From positions 8,556,001 through 8,620,000 of the forward strand of contig NZ_CP127295.1 in assembly GCF_030285665.1 (NCBI RefSeq): DNA of 64,000 bases, in the 5' to 3' direction. Under the pieces are notes generated by a model. It was not told where the DNA came from. It did not search any database and worked only from the letters and a program-made list of their open reading frames with translations. The DNA comes from Amycolatopsis mongoliensis. Lineage in GTDB: Bacteria; Actinomycetota; Actinomycetes; Mycobacteriales; Pseudonocardiaceae. The position numbers and the translations under genes are program-made. This document shows, one piece after another, positions 26,106 through 34,052 of this stretch. How positions within the stretch are numbered: position 1 is the stretch's first letter; each line of letters begins with the position of its first letter.

Positions 26106-26956
26106 GACATCAGCGACTGGCTCGTCGACCCGAGGGCCAGGCCGCGCAACCCGCCCCGGCCGCGGCTGCCGACGACCAGCAGCTGCGCCCGGTCGGCGAG
26201 GTCGAGCAGCCGTTCCGCCGGCCGCCCGGCCAGCACGACGCGGTCCACGACGACGTCCGGGTACTTCTCCCGCCAGCCGGCCAGGCGCTGGGCGAGCAGT
26301 TCGTGTTCGCGCTCCTCCACCGTCGAGCTGTCCATCGTCCACCGGCCTTCTTCGAAGATCGAGGACAGGAACGCCTCGTGCCAGCAGTGGACGGCGATCA
26401 GCCGGGCACCCCGCCACGACGCCTCTTCGAACGCGGCCGCGATCGCTTCTTCGCCCGCGGGGGCCCCGTCGACACCGACGACGACCGGTCCCTCGGCGGG
26501 CGGTTCGTCGTCCCCGGCGTGCGGCCGCACCAAGGTGACCGGGCACGGCGCGTGCGCGGCCAGCGCGACCGAGACCGACCCGAGCAGGACCCGGCCGAGC
26601 GGGCGCAGGCCCGGGGTGCCGAGCACCAGCATCGTCGCGTCCTTCGCCTCGGACACCAGTGCGTCGGCGGGACGTTCGGACCGGAGCGACGTCGTCACCT
26701 CGATCCCGGGCTCGGCTTCGGCCGCCGTGGCACGGGCTTCGGCGAGCATGCGTTCGCCCCGCGTGGTGACGGCCGCCTTGACCTGGTCGAACGTCGGGTC
26801 GCCCCGGGGGTAGGGCGGGGGCAGCTCGGGCAGTGCGTGAACCAGGCGAAGAGCGAGACGGCGTTCACGCGCGACACGCGCCGCCCAGCGGACCGCCGTG
26901 AGCGCCCCCGCCGAACCGTCGACACCCACCACCAGTGCTGAAGCCGAGCCGGTCAT
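26048..26956 (-). CDS. Universal stress protein, tandem domains
   Basis: Predicted 302 aa with two Usp domains (about 5-145 and 158-295). Both carry the ATP-binding pattern: LGTPGLRPLGRVLLGS in the first and VGSRGRGGLRGLALGS in the second. [17 protein letters not shown] and VVVGVDGAPAGEEA open the domains. Tandem ATP-type USPs of this length (such as Rv1996, Rv2005c, Rv2623) are core DosR-regulon products, with Rv2623 implicated in growth arrest. Two strong DosR-like boxes lie upstream, shared with DoxX. Confidence 0.92.
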   Translation of the reverse strand: MTGSASALVVGVDGSAGALTAVRWAARVARERRLALRLVHALPELPPPYPRGDPTFDQVKAAVTTRGERMLAEARATAAEAEPGIEVTTSLRSERPADALVSEAKDATMLVLGTPGLRPLGRVLLGSVSVALAAHAPCPVTLVRPHAGDDEPPAEGPVVVGVDGAPAGEEAIAAAFEEASWRGARLIAVHCWHEAFLSSIFEEGRWTMDSSTVEEREHELLAQRLAGWREKYPDVVVDRVVLAGRPAERLLDLADRAQLLVVGSRGRGGLRGLALGSTSQSLMSYALCPVLVVRGGTRPQEK

Positions 26957-27038
26957 CCGCTTCCCCTTTCCCGACGGTGCCTGCGTGCGGAGTCAACCGT
27001 CCGAAGCCGCTCGCGGCGCGAGGCTTGCGCCCCGGTTC

Positions 27039-27057
27039 CGGGGGACTTTGGTCCGTT
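27039..27057. promoter_or_regulatory. Strong DosR-like box (USP side)
   Basis: CGGGGGACTTTGGTCCGTT, about 92 bases upstream of the tandem USP start. Core GGGACTTTGGTCC matches the mycobacterial consensus closely, including the T after GGGAC. Confidence 0.65.
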
Positions 27058-27110
27058 CCGCGCGGTCCGCGCGAGCCGGCGCCCGAACCGGCACCCAAGG
27101 GCCTCCCGGC

Positions 27111-27127
27111 CGGGGACCTTCGGCCCC
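27111..27127. promoter_or_regulatory. Strong DosR-like box (DoxX side)
   Basis: CGGGGACCTTCGGCCCC, about 70 bases upstream of the DoxX start. Confidence 0.6.
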
Positions 27128-27188
27128 AGCCACCCCCGCGTCACCGGCAGAAACTGACCGCAGCACCGAAGAGAACGGAGGTTTCCCC

Positions 27189-27785
27189 ATGTCCATCCGA
27201 CCGGAAGAGAAGAAAACCACCTCGGGCCACCGGGCCGCCGAACCGGCGCCGGTCGCCGACTTCGTCACCCAGCCCACGGCCGCCGGGAAGACCCTGGCCG
27301 TCCTGCGGGTCGTCACCGGGTTCGTGTTCCTGTGGGCGTTCCTGGACAAGCTGTTCGGCCTGGGCTACGCGACCCCGTCGAAGGGCGCCTGGATCAGCGG
27401 CGGCTCGCCGACCAAGGGCTTCCTGAGCGGCGTGCACGTCGGCCCGTTCGAGTCGATGTTCCACTCCTGGGCGGGCACCTGGTGGGCCGACTGGCTGTTC
27501 ATGCTCGGCCTGGGCGCCATCGGCATCGCCGTGATCGCCGGAGTCGGGCTGCGGCTGAGCGCCGCCGCCGGCTCGCTGATGATGCTCATGATGTGGGCCG
27601 CCGAATGGCCGTTCGCGCAGAGCATGAGCACCGGCGAAGCGACGCACTCCACCAACCCGATCATCGACTACCACATCATCTACGCCCTGATCCTCATCGT
27701 GCTCGCCGCCGCGTCGGCCGGGCACACCTGGGGACTCGGCCGCCGCTGGGCCGACCTCGTCGGCGACCGCAAGTGGCTGCGCTGA
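27189..27785 (+). CDS. DoxX-family membrane protein
   Basis: Predicted 198 aa with four membrane helices after a charged N-terminal tail of about 38 residues. VLRVVTGFVFLWAFLDKLFG is the conserved first helix of DoxX/DoxD-type proteins. The family includes thiosulfate:quinone oxidoreductase subunits and the MRC redox complex of Mtb; the exact electron route here is unknown. ATG 27189 is preceded by GGAGG. A palindromic terminator follows. Confidence 0.82.
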   Translation: MSIRPEEKKTTSGHRAAEPAPVADFVTQPTAAGKTLAVLRVVTGFVFLWAFLDKLFGLGYATPSKGAWISGGSPTKGFLSGVHVGPFESMFHSWAGTWWADWLFMLGLGAIGIAVIAGVGLRLSAAAGSLMMLMMWAAEWPFAQSMSTGEATHSTNPIIDYHIIYALILIVLAAASAGHTWGLGRRWADLVGDRKWLR

Positions 27786-27801
27786 CAGCGATCCGCTCCA
27801 C

Positions 27802-27827
27802 GGGCGCCCGCCGGCCGGCGGGCGCCC
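27802..27827. terminator. Terminator between DoxX and alcohol dehydrogenase
   Basis: A perfect 26-base palindrome of two 13-base arms starting GGGCGCCCGCCGG, followed by TTT; it sits 17 bases after the DoxX stop. Confidence 0.65.
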
Positions 27828-27858
27828 TTTCGGCTGTCCCGGTAACGAAGGAGAAGAA

Positions 27859-28896
27859 ATGAAGGCACTCGTCTACGACGGTCCCGGCCGGCGCAGCTGG
27901 ACCGACCACGCCGAACCCGAGCTCACCTCGCCCACCGACGCGATCGTGCGGGTCGACGCGGTCACCATCTGCGGCACCGACCTGCACATCCTCAAAGGGG
28001 ACGTGCCCGAGGTCGAGCGCGGCCGGATCCTGGGCCACGAAGCGGTCGGCACGATCGTCGAGACCGGTTCCGCCGTCACCACCGTCAAGTCCGGCGACAA
28101 GGTGCTGGTCTCCTGCATCTCCGCGTGCGGCCGGTGCGAGTACTGCCGGTCCGCGGCCTACGGCCAGTGCCTCGGCGGCGGTGGCTGGATCCTCGGCCAC
28201 ACCACCGACGGCGTCCAGGCCGAGTACGCGCGCGTCCCGTTCGCCGACACGTCGACGTACGTGCTGCCGTCCGGCGTGAGCGACGAGTCGGCGTTGATGC
28301 TGGCCGACATCGTGCCGACGTCCTACGAGGTCGGCGTCCGCAACGGCGGCGTCAAGCCGGGCGACACGGTGGTGGTCGTCGGCGCCGGGCCGATCGGCCT
28401 CGCCGCGATCACGAACGCCCAGCTGTTCGCGCCCAGCACCATCATCGTGGTCGACAAGGAACCGGCCCGCCTCGACGCGGCGAAGTCCTTCGGCGCCGAC
28501 GTCATGGTGCAGCCCGGCGACGCGGCCGCCGCGGTCGCCGAAGCCAGTGGCGGGCTCGGCGCGGACGTGGCGATCGAAGCGGTCGGCGTCCCGGAGACGT
28601 TCGAGCTGTGCACGAAGCTGGTCCGCCCGGGCGGGCACGTCGCGAACGTCGGCGTGCACGGCGCCCCGGCGACCCTGCACCTCGAGGAGCTGTGGATCAA
28701 GAACATCACCATCACCACCGGGCTGGTCGACACCTCCAGCACGCCGATGCTGCTGCGGATGCTCGCGGCGGGCCGGCTGGAGACGAGCCGGTTCATCACC
28801 CACCGGTTCGGGCTCGACGAGATGGACGAGGCCTACGACGTCTTCGCCCACCCGCAGGACAGCAACGCACTCAAGGTCGCGCTGTTCCGCAGCTGA
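27859..28896 (+). CDS. Zinc-dependent alcohol dehydrogenase
   Basis: Predicted 345 aa medium-chain dehydrogenase. Catalytic zinc ligands lie in TICGTDLHILKGD and GHE (LGHEAVG). Structural-zinc Cys residues are in SACGRCEYCRSAAYGQC. The Rossmann motif is VVVVGAGPIGLAA. The family includes Mtb AdhB-like and formaldehyde/isopropanol-type enzymes; substrate not assignable. It could reoxidise NAD(P)H by reducing aldehydes during hypoxia. ATG 27859 follows AAGGAGAAGAA. Two strong hairpins separate it from the convergent CBS-BON gene. Confidence 0.9.
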   Translation: MKALVYDGPGRRSWTDHAEPELTSPTDAIVRVDAVTICGTDLHILKGDVPEVERGRILGHEAVGTIVETGSAVTTVKSGDKVLVSCISACGRCEYCRSAAYGQCLGGGGWILGHTTDGVQAEYARVPFADTSTYVLPSGVSDESALMLADIVPTSYEVGVRNGGVKPGDTVVVVGAGPIGLAAITNAQLFAPSTIIVVDKEPARLDAAKSFGADVMVQPGDAAAAVAEASGGLGADVAIEAVGVPETFELCTKLVRPGGHVANVGVHGAPATLHLEELWIKNITITTGLVDTSSTPMLLRMLAAGRLETSRFITHRFGLDEMDEAYDVFAHPQDSNALKVALFRS

Positions 28897-28910
28897 GCAC
28901 CGGAGTACCC

Positions 28911-28953
28911 CGAAGCGGCCTTCGCTGCGTCCGACGCGGCGAAGGCCGCTTCG
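28911..28953. terminator. Terminator hairpin 1 after alcohol dehydrogenase
   Basis: A perfect 15-base stem, CGAAGCGGCCTTCGC with its complement, and an inner partial hairpin GCGTCCGACGC. It lies 15 bases after the dehydrogenase stop. Confidence 0.75.
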
Positions 28954-28988
28954 GTGTCCGCACCCGGGCTTCCCGCGGCCGGGCACAC

Positions 28989-29031
28989 GGCGAAGCGGCC
29001 ACCGTCCGGAATGGACGGTGGCCGCTTCGCC
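28989..29031. terminator. Terminator hairpin 2 (CBS-BON side)
   Basis: A perfect 19-base stem starting GGCGAAGCGGCCACCGTCC with a 5-base loop, 6 bases from the CBS-BON stop. It shares the CGAAGCGGCC segment with hairpin 1. Confidence 0.75.
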
Positions 29032-29036
29032 GCGCT

Positions 29037-29735
29037 TCAGTTGTGCGGCTTGTTCGGGCTCAGCACCCCGACCGGCCCGGGAGGCATCGGCGACACACCG
29101 CGGTCGTCGAACTGGCCCTTCAGGGTCTGCCGCACCTCCACGACCCCGTCGACCCGGCGGATCAGCGCCGTGATCACCGGGATCATGCTCGTCCGTTCGA
29201 CGGTGCCGTTGAGCGTGACGATGCCGTTGTGCACCGCGACGTACAGCGAGGCCGGGTCGAGCGCCATCTCGCGCAGCAGCACCTCGTCCCGGACCTCGTC
29301 CCGGATCTCCTGGTCGGTGCGCAGGAACACGCGCAGCAGATCGGAGCGGGACACCACGCCGACGAGCTTCCCCTCCTCGTCGACCACCGGCAGGCGGTGG
29401 AAGTGGTGCTGCTCCAGCAGTTTCGCGGCGACCGTGACGTCGTCGTCCGCCCGGACCGTGACCGCGGGGGCGGTCATCAGGTCCGCCGTGAACGCGGCGC
29501 CCGCCTTCCGCTTCGCCTGGCGCGCACCCGGCTTGAGCAGGCCGTGCGGGGCTTCGTGCTCGAGCAGGTCACCCTGCGAGACGACGCCGAGCACCCGCCC
29601 GTCGGAGTCCACCACGGGCGCCCCGCTGATGTTCCACGAGGCCAGCAGGACCGCGACGGCCTTGAACGGCGTGTCCGGCCCGACGGTGGCGGCGTCGGTC
29701 GTCATGACCGAACCCACCTTGCGACGGCTGGGCAT
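29037..29735 (-). CDS. CBS-pair plus BON domain protein, second copy
   Basis: Predicted 232 aa. CBS motifs begin VGSVMTTDAATV and TADLMTAPAVTV; the BON module carries LYVAVHNGIVTLNGTVERTS. A Pro-rich tail (VSPMPPGPVGV) follows. ATG 29735 is preceded by AAGGAGATCCAA. Third gene of an operon starting with the Rv1733c-like protein (30882) and USP (30259), 11 bases after the USP stop. Likely an adenylate-sensing regulator of an unknown partner. Confidence 0.9.
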   Translation of the reverse strand: MPSRRKVGSVMTTDAATVGPDTPFKAVAVLLASWNISGAPVVDSDGRVLGVVSQGDLLEHEAPHGLLKPGARQAKRKAGAAFTADLMTAPAVTVRADDDVTVAAKLLEQHHFHRLPVVDEEGKLVGVVSRSDLLRVFLRTDQEIRDEVRDEVLLREMALDPASLYVAVHNGIVTLNGTVERTSMIPVITALIRRVDGVVEVRQTLKGQFDDRGVSPMPPGPVGVLSPNKPHN

Positions 29736-29746
29736 TTGGATCTCCT

Positions 29747-30259
29747 TCACAGCAGCGGTCCGGGGTAGTAGGTACCCGCGGGTTCGTGCGCCGGTGCCGT
29801 TTCCTTCTCGGGCTCGGCGACGGTCCGCGCCGGGATGACCACCACGGGGCAGCTCGCCTCGCGCAGGCAGTGCTCGGCGACCGATCCGACGAGCAGCTTC
29901 AGCAGCCGGCCGCGGCCGTGGCTGCCGAGCACGAGCATCGCCGCGGTCTTCGAGGCCTCCTCCAGCGCCACCGTGGCCGAGTGCTCGACGAGCTCGGCCC
30001 GCACGGCCACGCCCGGGTGCTCGGCCCGCACCTCGCCGACGATCTCGTCGAGCTGCCGCCGCTCCCGGTCCAGGACCGTCTCCGGCGAACCGGCGACCGC
30101 CGCACCGAGGTCGTAGACCGGCTCGAACGTCCACGCCCGCAGCGCGACGACCTGGCGGCCGCTCTCCGCGGCCTCCGACACCGCCCAGCGCAGGGCGGCC
30201 ACGCTGACCGCCGAATGGTCCACGCCGACGACGATGTCGCCCTGGTTTGCCGTTGTCAT
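29747..30259 (-). CDS. Universal stress protein, single domain with tail
   Basis: Predicted 170 aa. IVVGVDHSAVSVAALRWA opens the domain and LGSHGRGRLLKLLVGSVAEH holds the complete ATP-binding pattern. A hydrophilic C-terminal tail of about 25 residues (EPEKETAPAHEPAG) is outside the domain. Middle gene of the Rv1733c-like/USP/CBS-BON operon, close to both neighbours. Confidence 0.9.
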   Translation of the reverse strand: MTTANQGDIVVGVDHSAVSVAALRWAVSEAAESGRQVVALRAWTFEPVYDLGAAVAGSPETVLDRERRQLDEIVGEVRAEHPGVAVRAELVEHSATVALEEASKTAAMLVLGSHGRGRLLKLLVGSVAEHCLREASCPVVVIPARTVAEPEKETAPAHEPAGTYYPGPLL

Positions 30260-30282
30260 GGGGTTTCACCTTCTCCTCGTTC

Positions 30283-30882
30283 TCAAGAATGGGTTTTGCG
30301 GTCTTGTTCGTGGAACCACTCCTGCTGCCACTGGGCGAACCGGAAGCGGTCGAGGGAGAACACCGCGAGCCGGTAGCAGGCGGCCAGCAGTGCCAGCGCA
30401 CCCAGCCACAGCCCGAGCCCGACGCCGACGGCGTCGATGAGGACGCCCGCGGCGCTCAGCGGCGGGTCCACCGGGTTGCCGGCGCGATCCACCCAGACGG
30501 TCAGCGTCTCGCCCTTGAGCGTGCCCTGGTCGGCCAGGACCTTGCCGACGTGGCGGGTCCCGTCGGGGACCACCCACGTGGCGTCGGTCGGTGCGGCGTT
30601 CCCGGCGACTCCGGCTCGCGAGCTCACCGTGATGTCCGGCCCGTCGGCGAGCAGGGTCGCCGTCACCGGCGTGCGCTCGCCGAGCTGCTGCGCGGACTCG
30701 TTCTGCTGCCGCACATAGGTTTCCGAGCCGATACTGGCGGCGACCGGCAGCGCGGCGAGCGCGAGCAGCACCACGAAGACCAGCAGCCCGGCCTGGAACC
30801 GGTCCGAGGCCCGCGCCACCGACCCGCGGCGGGGCAGGACGGTGCGCCACATCCGCGCGATCGGGTTCGACGACGTGCTCAT
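30283..30882 (-). CDS. Rv1733c-like membrane protein
   Basis: Predicted 199 aa with two membrane helices, one near residues 28-49 (LLVFVVLLALAALPVAASIG) and one near 150-175. Between them is an extracytoplasmic loop of about 100 residues containing TLTVWVDRAGNPVDPP, the signature stretch of the Rv1733c family. Rv1733c is a DosR-regulon membrane protein and T-cell antigen without known biochemical role. ATG 30882 follows GGAGAGGGCAGGAACC. Heads an operon with USP and CBS-BON; a DosR-like box lies about 75 bases upstream. Confidence 0.85.
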   Translation of the reverse strand: MSTSSNPIARMWRTVLPRRGSVARASDRFQAGLLVFVVLLALAALPVAASIGSETYVRQQNESAQQLGERTPVTATLLADGPDITVSSRAGVAGNAAPTDATWVVPDGTRHVGKVLADQGTLKGETLTVWVDRAGNPVDPPLSAAGVLIDAVGVGLGLWLGALALLAACYRLAVFSLDRFRFAQWQQEWFHEQDRKTHS

Positions 30883-30950
30883 GGTTCCTGCCCTCTCCGG
30901 TCGGAAGTTCCTGGTACGACCAGGATCATCGATTTCCGGCGTCGGCCGAA

Positions 30951-30965
30951 GAGGCCTTGGACCCC
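30951..30965. promoter_or_regulatory. DosR-like box upstream of Rv1733c-like gene
   Basis: GAGGCCTTGGACCCC, centred about 75 bases upstream of the start at 30882. The right half is strong, the left weaker. Confidence 0.45.
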
Positions 30966-31025
30966 GGAGTGCGGGGACCGGCCCACCCTCCTCGGGAGGT
31001 CCTCCGACGGCGCACCGGGGACTTA

Positions 31026-31901
31026 GAGGTTGTCTCATGTGGTGAGTTTGCGGAGTCTCTTGTAGCACGTGAGGCTGGCTCCGAGAATGAGGAAGGCAAG
31101 GAAGTGCTCAGCTTTGCGTTCGTAGCGCAACGTGAGGCGCCGGTATCCGGTGAACCAGGCCATCGTTCGTTCGATCACCCAGCGGTGCCGGCCGAGCTTG
31201 TCCTTGGATTCGATGCCTTTGCGGGCGATGCGGACCTTGATGCCGCGGTCGCGGACCCAGCGCCGCAGGCCGGGCTGGTCGTAGGCCTTGTCGGCGTGCA
31301 GCTTGGCCGGCTTGCGCCGCCGCGGACCACGACGGGACTTGATCGCCGGGATCGCCATCACCAGCGGTCTGAGGGCGTGGCTGTCGTGGGTGTTGGCCGC
31401 GGAGACGGCGACGGCAAGCGGCAGCCCGGCGCGATCGGACAGGGCATGGATCTTCGAGCCGGGCTTGCCGCGGTCGACTGGGCTGGGCCCGGTCAGAGAT
31501 CCCCCCTTTTGGCCCGCACGCAGGCACCGTCCACGATCGCGCGGCTCCAGTCGATGAGGCCCTGGCTGCCGAGCTCGTCCAATAGCGCATGATGCAAGCG
31601 TCGCCACAGCCCGGCTTTGGTCCACTGACCGAAGCGGCGGTGCGCGGTTTGGAACGGCACCCCGAACGACGGCGGCAGATCCCGCCACGCACATCCACTG
31701 GTCAGCACATACACAATCGCCGTGAACACCGCGCGAGCGTCCACCGGCGCCGTGCCACCACCCTGCGGACGCGGCGCGAATACCGGGATCAACGGCTCCA
31801 CCAACGCCCACAGCTCGTCCGGCACCAACCGCAGCGACAACCGATCCACCACAGCCAAGATCATCGCTTACCAGCGCCCGATCACCACGTAAGACACGCT
31901 C
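31026..31901. mobile_element. IS5-family insertion sequence, 876 bp
   Basis: The ends are imperfect inverted repeats: left GAGGTTGTCTCATGTGGTGA, right (reverse complement) GAGCGTGTCTTACGTGGTGA. A 3-base target duplication TTA flanks it (31023-31025 and 31902-31904). The element carries one transposase in two overlapping frames. Removing it with one TTA restores GGGGACTTAGGACCC, a DosR-like box, so the element landed in the operator of the CBS gene at 31970. It looks intact and recent. Confidence 0.9.
31035..31864 (-). CDS. IS5-family transposase made by -1 frameshift
   Basis: OrfA (31493-31864, 123 aa) ends shortly after an A4G6 run on the coding strand (31501-31510). OrfB (frame open 31811-31035) continues the DDE domain in the -1 frame. 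Catalytic residues can be read as D in IVDGACVRA, D in ADKAYDQ and E in VIERTMAWF. The fused product would be about 275 aa, normal for IS5/IS427-type elements. The N-terminal DUF4096-like domain has LTSGCAWRDLPPSFG. Less GC-rich than its neighbours, as expected for acquired DNA. Confidence 0.88.
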
Positions 31902-31912
31902 TTAGGACCCTG
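31902..31912. promoter_or_regulatory. Right half of a DosR-like box split by the IS
   Basis: TTAGGACCCTG here joins GGGGACTTA at 31017-31025 once the IS and one TTA copy are removed. The restored core GGGACTTAGGACCC matches the mycobacterial consensus at 12 of 14 positions and would lie about 60 bases upstream of the CBS protein start. Confidence 0.55.
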
Positions 31913-31969
31913 TGCCGCGACCCGATCGGCCGGGGATGGTCGGGAAACCCGAGGGAACGGAGCACCACC

Positions 31970-32371
31970 ATGCGCGCACGCGACATCATGACCACCCCGA
32001 CGTTCGCGTTGACGCCGTCCGCGACGCTCGAAGAAGCCGCCGAGATGATGACCCGCCACGGGTTCACGACGATGCCGGTGGTCGACGCCGACGGGCAGCT
32101 GATCGGCCTGCTGTCCGAAGAGGACATCTTGCGGGCACCGGTTCCGCCCGGGGACCCCGACACGGGCGTGATGCTCGACGGCGGGCCGCGCACCGTCGGC
32201 GCCGTGATGCGCAAGCAGGGCCTGGCCCTGCGGGGCGACACCGACGTGCAGGAGCTGGCCGGGCTGATGACCGACGCCGAAGTGCGCTCGGCGCCGGTCG
32301 TCGAAGACGGCCGCGTCGTCGGCATGGTGACCTTCCGGGACGTGCTGCGCGCCACGGCCGGGCGCACCTGA
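31970..32371 (+). CDS. Two-CBS-domain protein, HRP1-like
   Basis: Predicted 133 aa consisting of a CBS pair only: RARDIMTTPTFALTPSATLE starts the first and TVGAVMRKQGLALRGDTD the second. Size and layout match Mtb Rv2626c (hypoxic response protein 1), one of the most strongly induced DosR genes. ATG 31970 follows GGGAACGGAGC. Its upstream region is interrupted by the IS, so its hypoxic control may be lost or replaced. Ends 3 bases from the convergent Acg gene. Confidence 0.87.
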   Translation: MRARDIMTTPTFALTPSATLEEAAEMMTRHGFTTMPVVDADGQLIGLLSEEDILRAPVPPGDPDTGVMLDGGPRTVGAVMRKQGLALRGDTDVQELAGLMTDAEVRSAPVVEDGRVVGMVTFRDVLRATAGRT

Positions 32372-32374
32372 ACG

Positions 32375-33361
32375 TCACCCCGCCGTGACGCCCGGGCCGG
32401 TGCGGTGGGTCACGACTTCCTCGACCGGGCGGCGGGCCGTGAGCCGGGTCGGCGAGCCGTAGCCGATGCGCAGCAGGGTGTGCGGCTGGCCGAGCCCGGT
32501 GAAGATGTGGTCGAGCGACTCCCGCGTCCGCGAGGTTTCGAACGGCTGGGACAGGAACGACGTCGCCAGGCCTTCGGCGGTCGCGGTGAGCAGCACCCGC
32601 TGCATCGCCATCCCGGCCCGGACCTCCGCGTGCGGTCCCCGATCCCGGGTCAGCACCACCCCGAGCAGGGGCTCCTGCTCGTACTCGCGCGGCGGCAGGT
32701 CCTCGTTCTCGTGCGACGCGCGCAACGTCACGATCCCCGGCCCGGACGGGGGCGGCCCGGACGCGGCCCGCGGCACGCCGTCGGGGCTGTCGGGCTCCCG
32801 GTGGGTCCAGAACGCCGCTTCCGCCCGGAAGGCCACGTCGTCCGCCTGCAGTGCCTCGGCCTGCCGGACCAGCGACGCCACCGTGCTGTAGCGGCCGGAG
32901 ACGTTCAGGTACTCGATCTGCCCGCCCTCCTGCAGGGCCGCGGACTTCAGCGCGGTCCGCGCCGCGGACGGCACCTCCTTGTCCAGCATCGGACGGCGGT
33001 TGGTGTGCCGGCGGAACACGGCTTCGGCGAGCTTGCGCTCGAGCGCGGTGGCCTTCTGGTTGCCGTCGAGCCGGATGACCGCGACCAGGTCGGGCTCGGC
33101 CGGGTCCGGCAGCATCCGGACGACCGCGGCGAGCCCGTTGGCACGCAGGCAGATGAGGAGGTTGAACGCGGCCGCGCCGCAAGCGAGCCGGGCCTCGCGC
33201 CCGTGCGGGTCGGCGATGCCCAGTACCCGGTCGCGGTCCAGCCACACCTCGACCACCTCGTGCTCGACGACGAACCGCCAGGGCTGGGTGTTGTGCGGCG
33301 AAGGCGCGCGCACGGCCGAGGCGAGGGCCTGGTCGAACACGGCGGGCAGCGGTCGGGTCAT
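32375..33361 (-). CDS. Acg-family nitroreductase-like protein
   Basis: Predicted 328 aa. RAPSPHNTQPWRF at about residues 18-30 is the family motif, with Pro replacing Val; TSFLSQPFETSRTRES is the second block. A strong DosR-like box lies about 95 bases upstream. Convergent with the HRP1-like CBS gene and divergent from the DinB-like gene. As for the other copies, activity is unproven. Confidence 0.9.
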   Translation of the reverse strand: MTRPLPAVFDQALASAVRAPSPHNTQPWRFVVEHEVVEVWLDRDRVLGIADPHGREARLACGAAAFNLLICLRANGLAAVVRMLPDPAEPDLVAVIRLDGNQKATALERKLAEAVFRRHTNRRPMLDKEVPSAARTALKSAALQEGGQIEYLNVSGRYSTVASLVRQAEALQADDVAFRAEAAFWTHREPDSPDGVPRAASGPPPSGPGIVTLRASHENEDLPPREYEQEPLLGVVLTRDRGPHAEVRAGMAMQRVLLTATAEGLATSFLSQPFETSRTRESLDHIFTGLGQPHTLLRIGYGSPTRLTARRPVEEVVTHRTGPGVTAG

Positions 33362-33448
33362 CGCGGGCTCCGGATGGCTGGGGGGCGAACACCCCCAGCA
33401 TCACCGGCGGCCCCGCTCCGCGGCGATGGTCGCGCGTCACGACCCGGA

Positions 33449-33463
33449 GGGACCAAAGACCCC
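33449..33463. promoter_or_regulatory. Strong DosR-like box upstream of Acg
   Basis: GGGACCAAAGACCCC matches the mycobacterial core in all but two bases; it is centred about 95 bases upstream of Acg (33361) and 80 upstream of the DinB-like gene. Confidence 0.65.
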
Positions 33464-33535
33464 CGGCCCCCGTTGCTGAGACCGGTTTCAGCCGGCCGGT
33501 GGGATGCTCGACCGGCGCGAGCGGAGGGCCGAACC

Positions 33536-34048
33536 ATGGACCGGCGAGCAGTGCACGAGGCGTGGGAGCGCGACCGCGCCACCCTGCACGAGCTGGTGGC
33601 CGCCGCGACGGCCGCCGATCTGCGCCGCCGGTCGGCGGGAACCCGGTGGACCAACCAGCAGCTGCTCTTCCACCTCGTGTTCGGCTACCAGATCGTGCGT
33701 GCCCTGCTGGTGCTGGTCCGCCTCTTCGGCCGCCTGCCCGACCCCGTGAGCCGCGGGTTCGCCGCCGTGCTCGACGCGGCCACTCCTCCCTTCCACGTGA
33801 TCAACTACCTCGGGTCCTGCGGCGGCGGCCTGATCGGGCCCCGGCGCGCGGCCGCGTGGCTCGACCACATCATCGCCTCCCTGCACCGCAGCCTGGACCG
33901 GACCTCCGAAGCCGACCTCGCCCGCGGGATGCACTACCCGACCCGGTGGGATCCCTGCTTCCGGCCCACCATGACGATGGCCGACGTCTACCGCTACCCG
34001 AGCCGGCACTTCGCCCACCACCGGCAGCAGCTCACCCTCGACCGGTAG
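33536..34048 (+). CDS. DinB-superfamily protein
   Basis: Predicted 170 aa four-helix protein of the DinB/mycothiol-maleylpyruvate type. The N-terminal helix VHEAWERDRATLHELV and C-terminal RHFAHHRQQLTLDR hold the His residues that usually bind a metal in DinB folds, and a third is in QQLLFHLVFGYQ. Many actinobacterial members are thiol (mycothiol) transferases. ATG 33536 has GGAGGGCCGAACC upstream. Ends convergently with the MBL-like operon, 4 bases apart. Confidence 0.75.
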   Translation: MDRRAVHEAWERDRATLHELVAAATAADLRRRSAGTRWTNQQLLFHLVFGYQIVRALLVLVRLFGRLPDPVSRGFAAVLDAATPPFHVINYLGSCGGGLIGPRRAAAWLDHIIASLHRSLDRTSEADLARGMHYPTRWDPCFRPTMTMADVYRYPSRHFAHHRQQLTLDR

Positions 34049-34052
34049 CGGC

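Noticed and set aside
31035..31864. IS transposase as a pseudogene because it is in two frames
   Set aside because: The frame change lies at an A4G6 slippery run, the DDE residues are present and both inverted repeats and the target duplication are intact, so programmed frameshifting is more likely.
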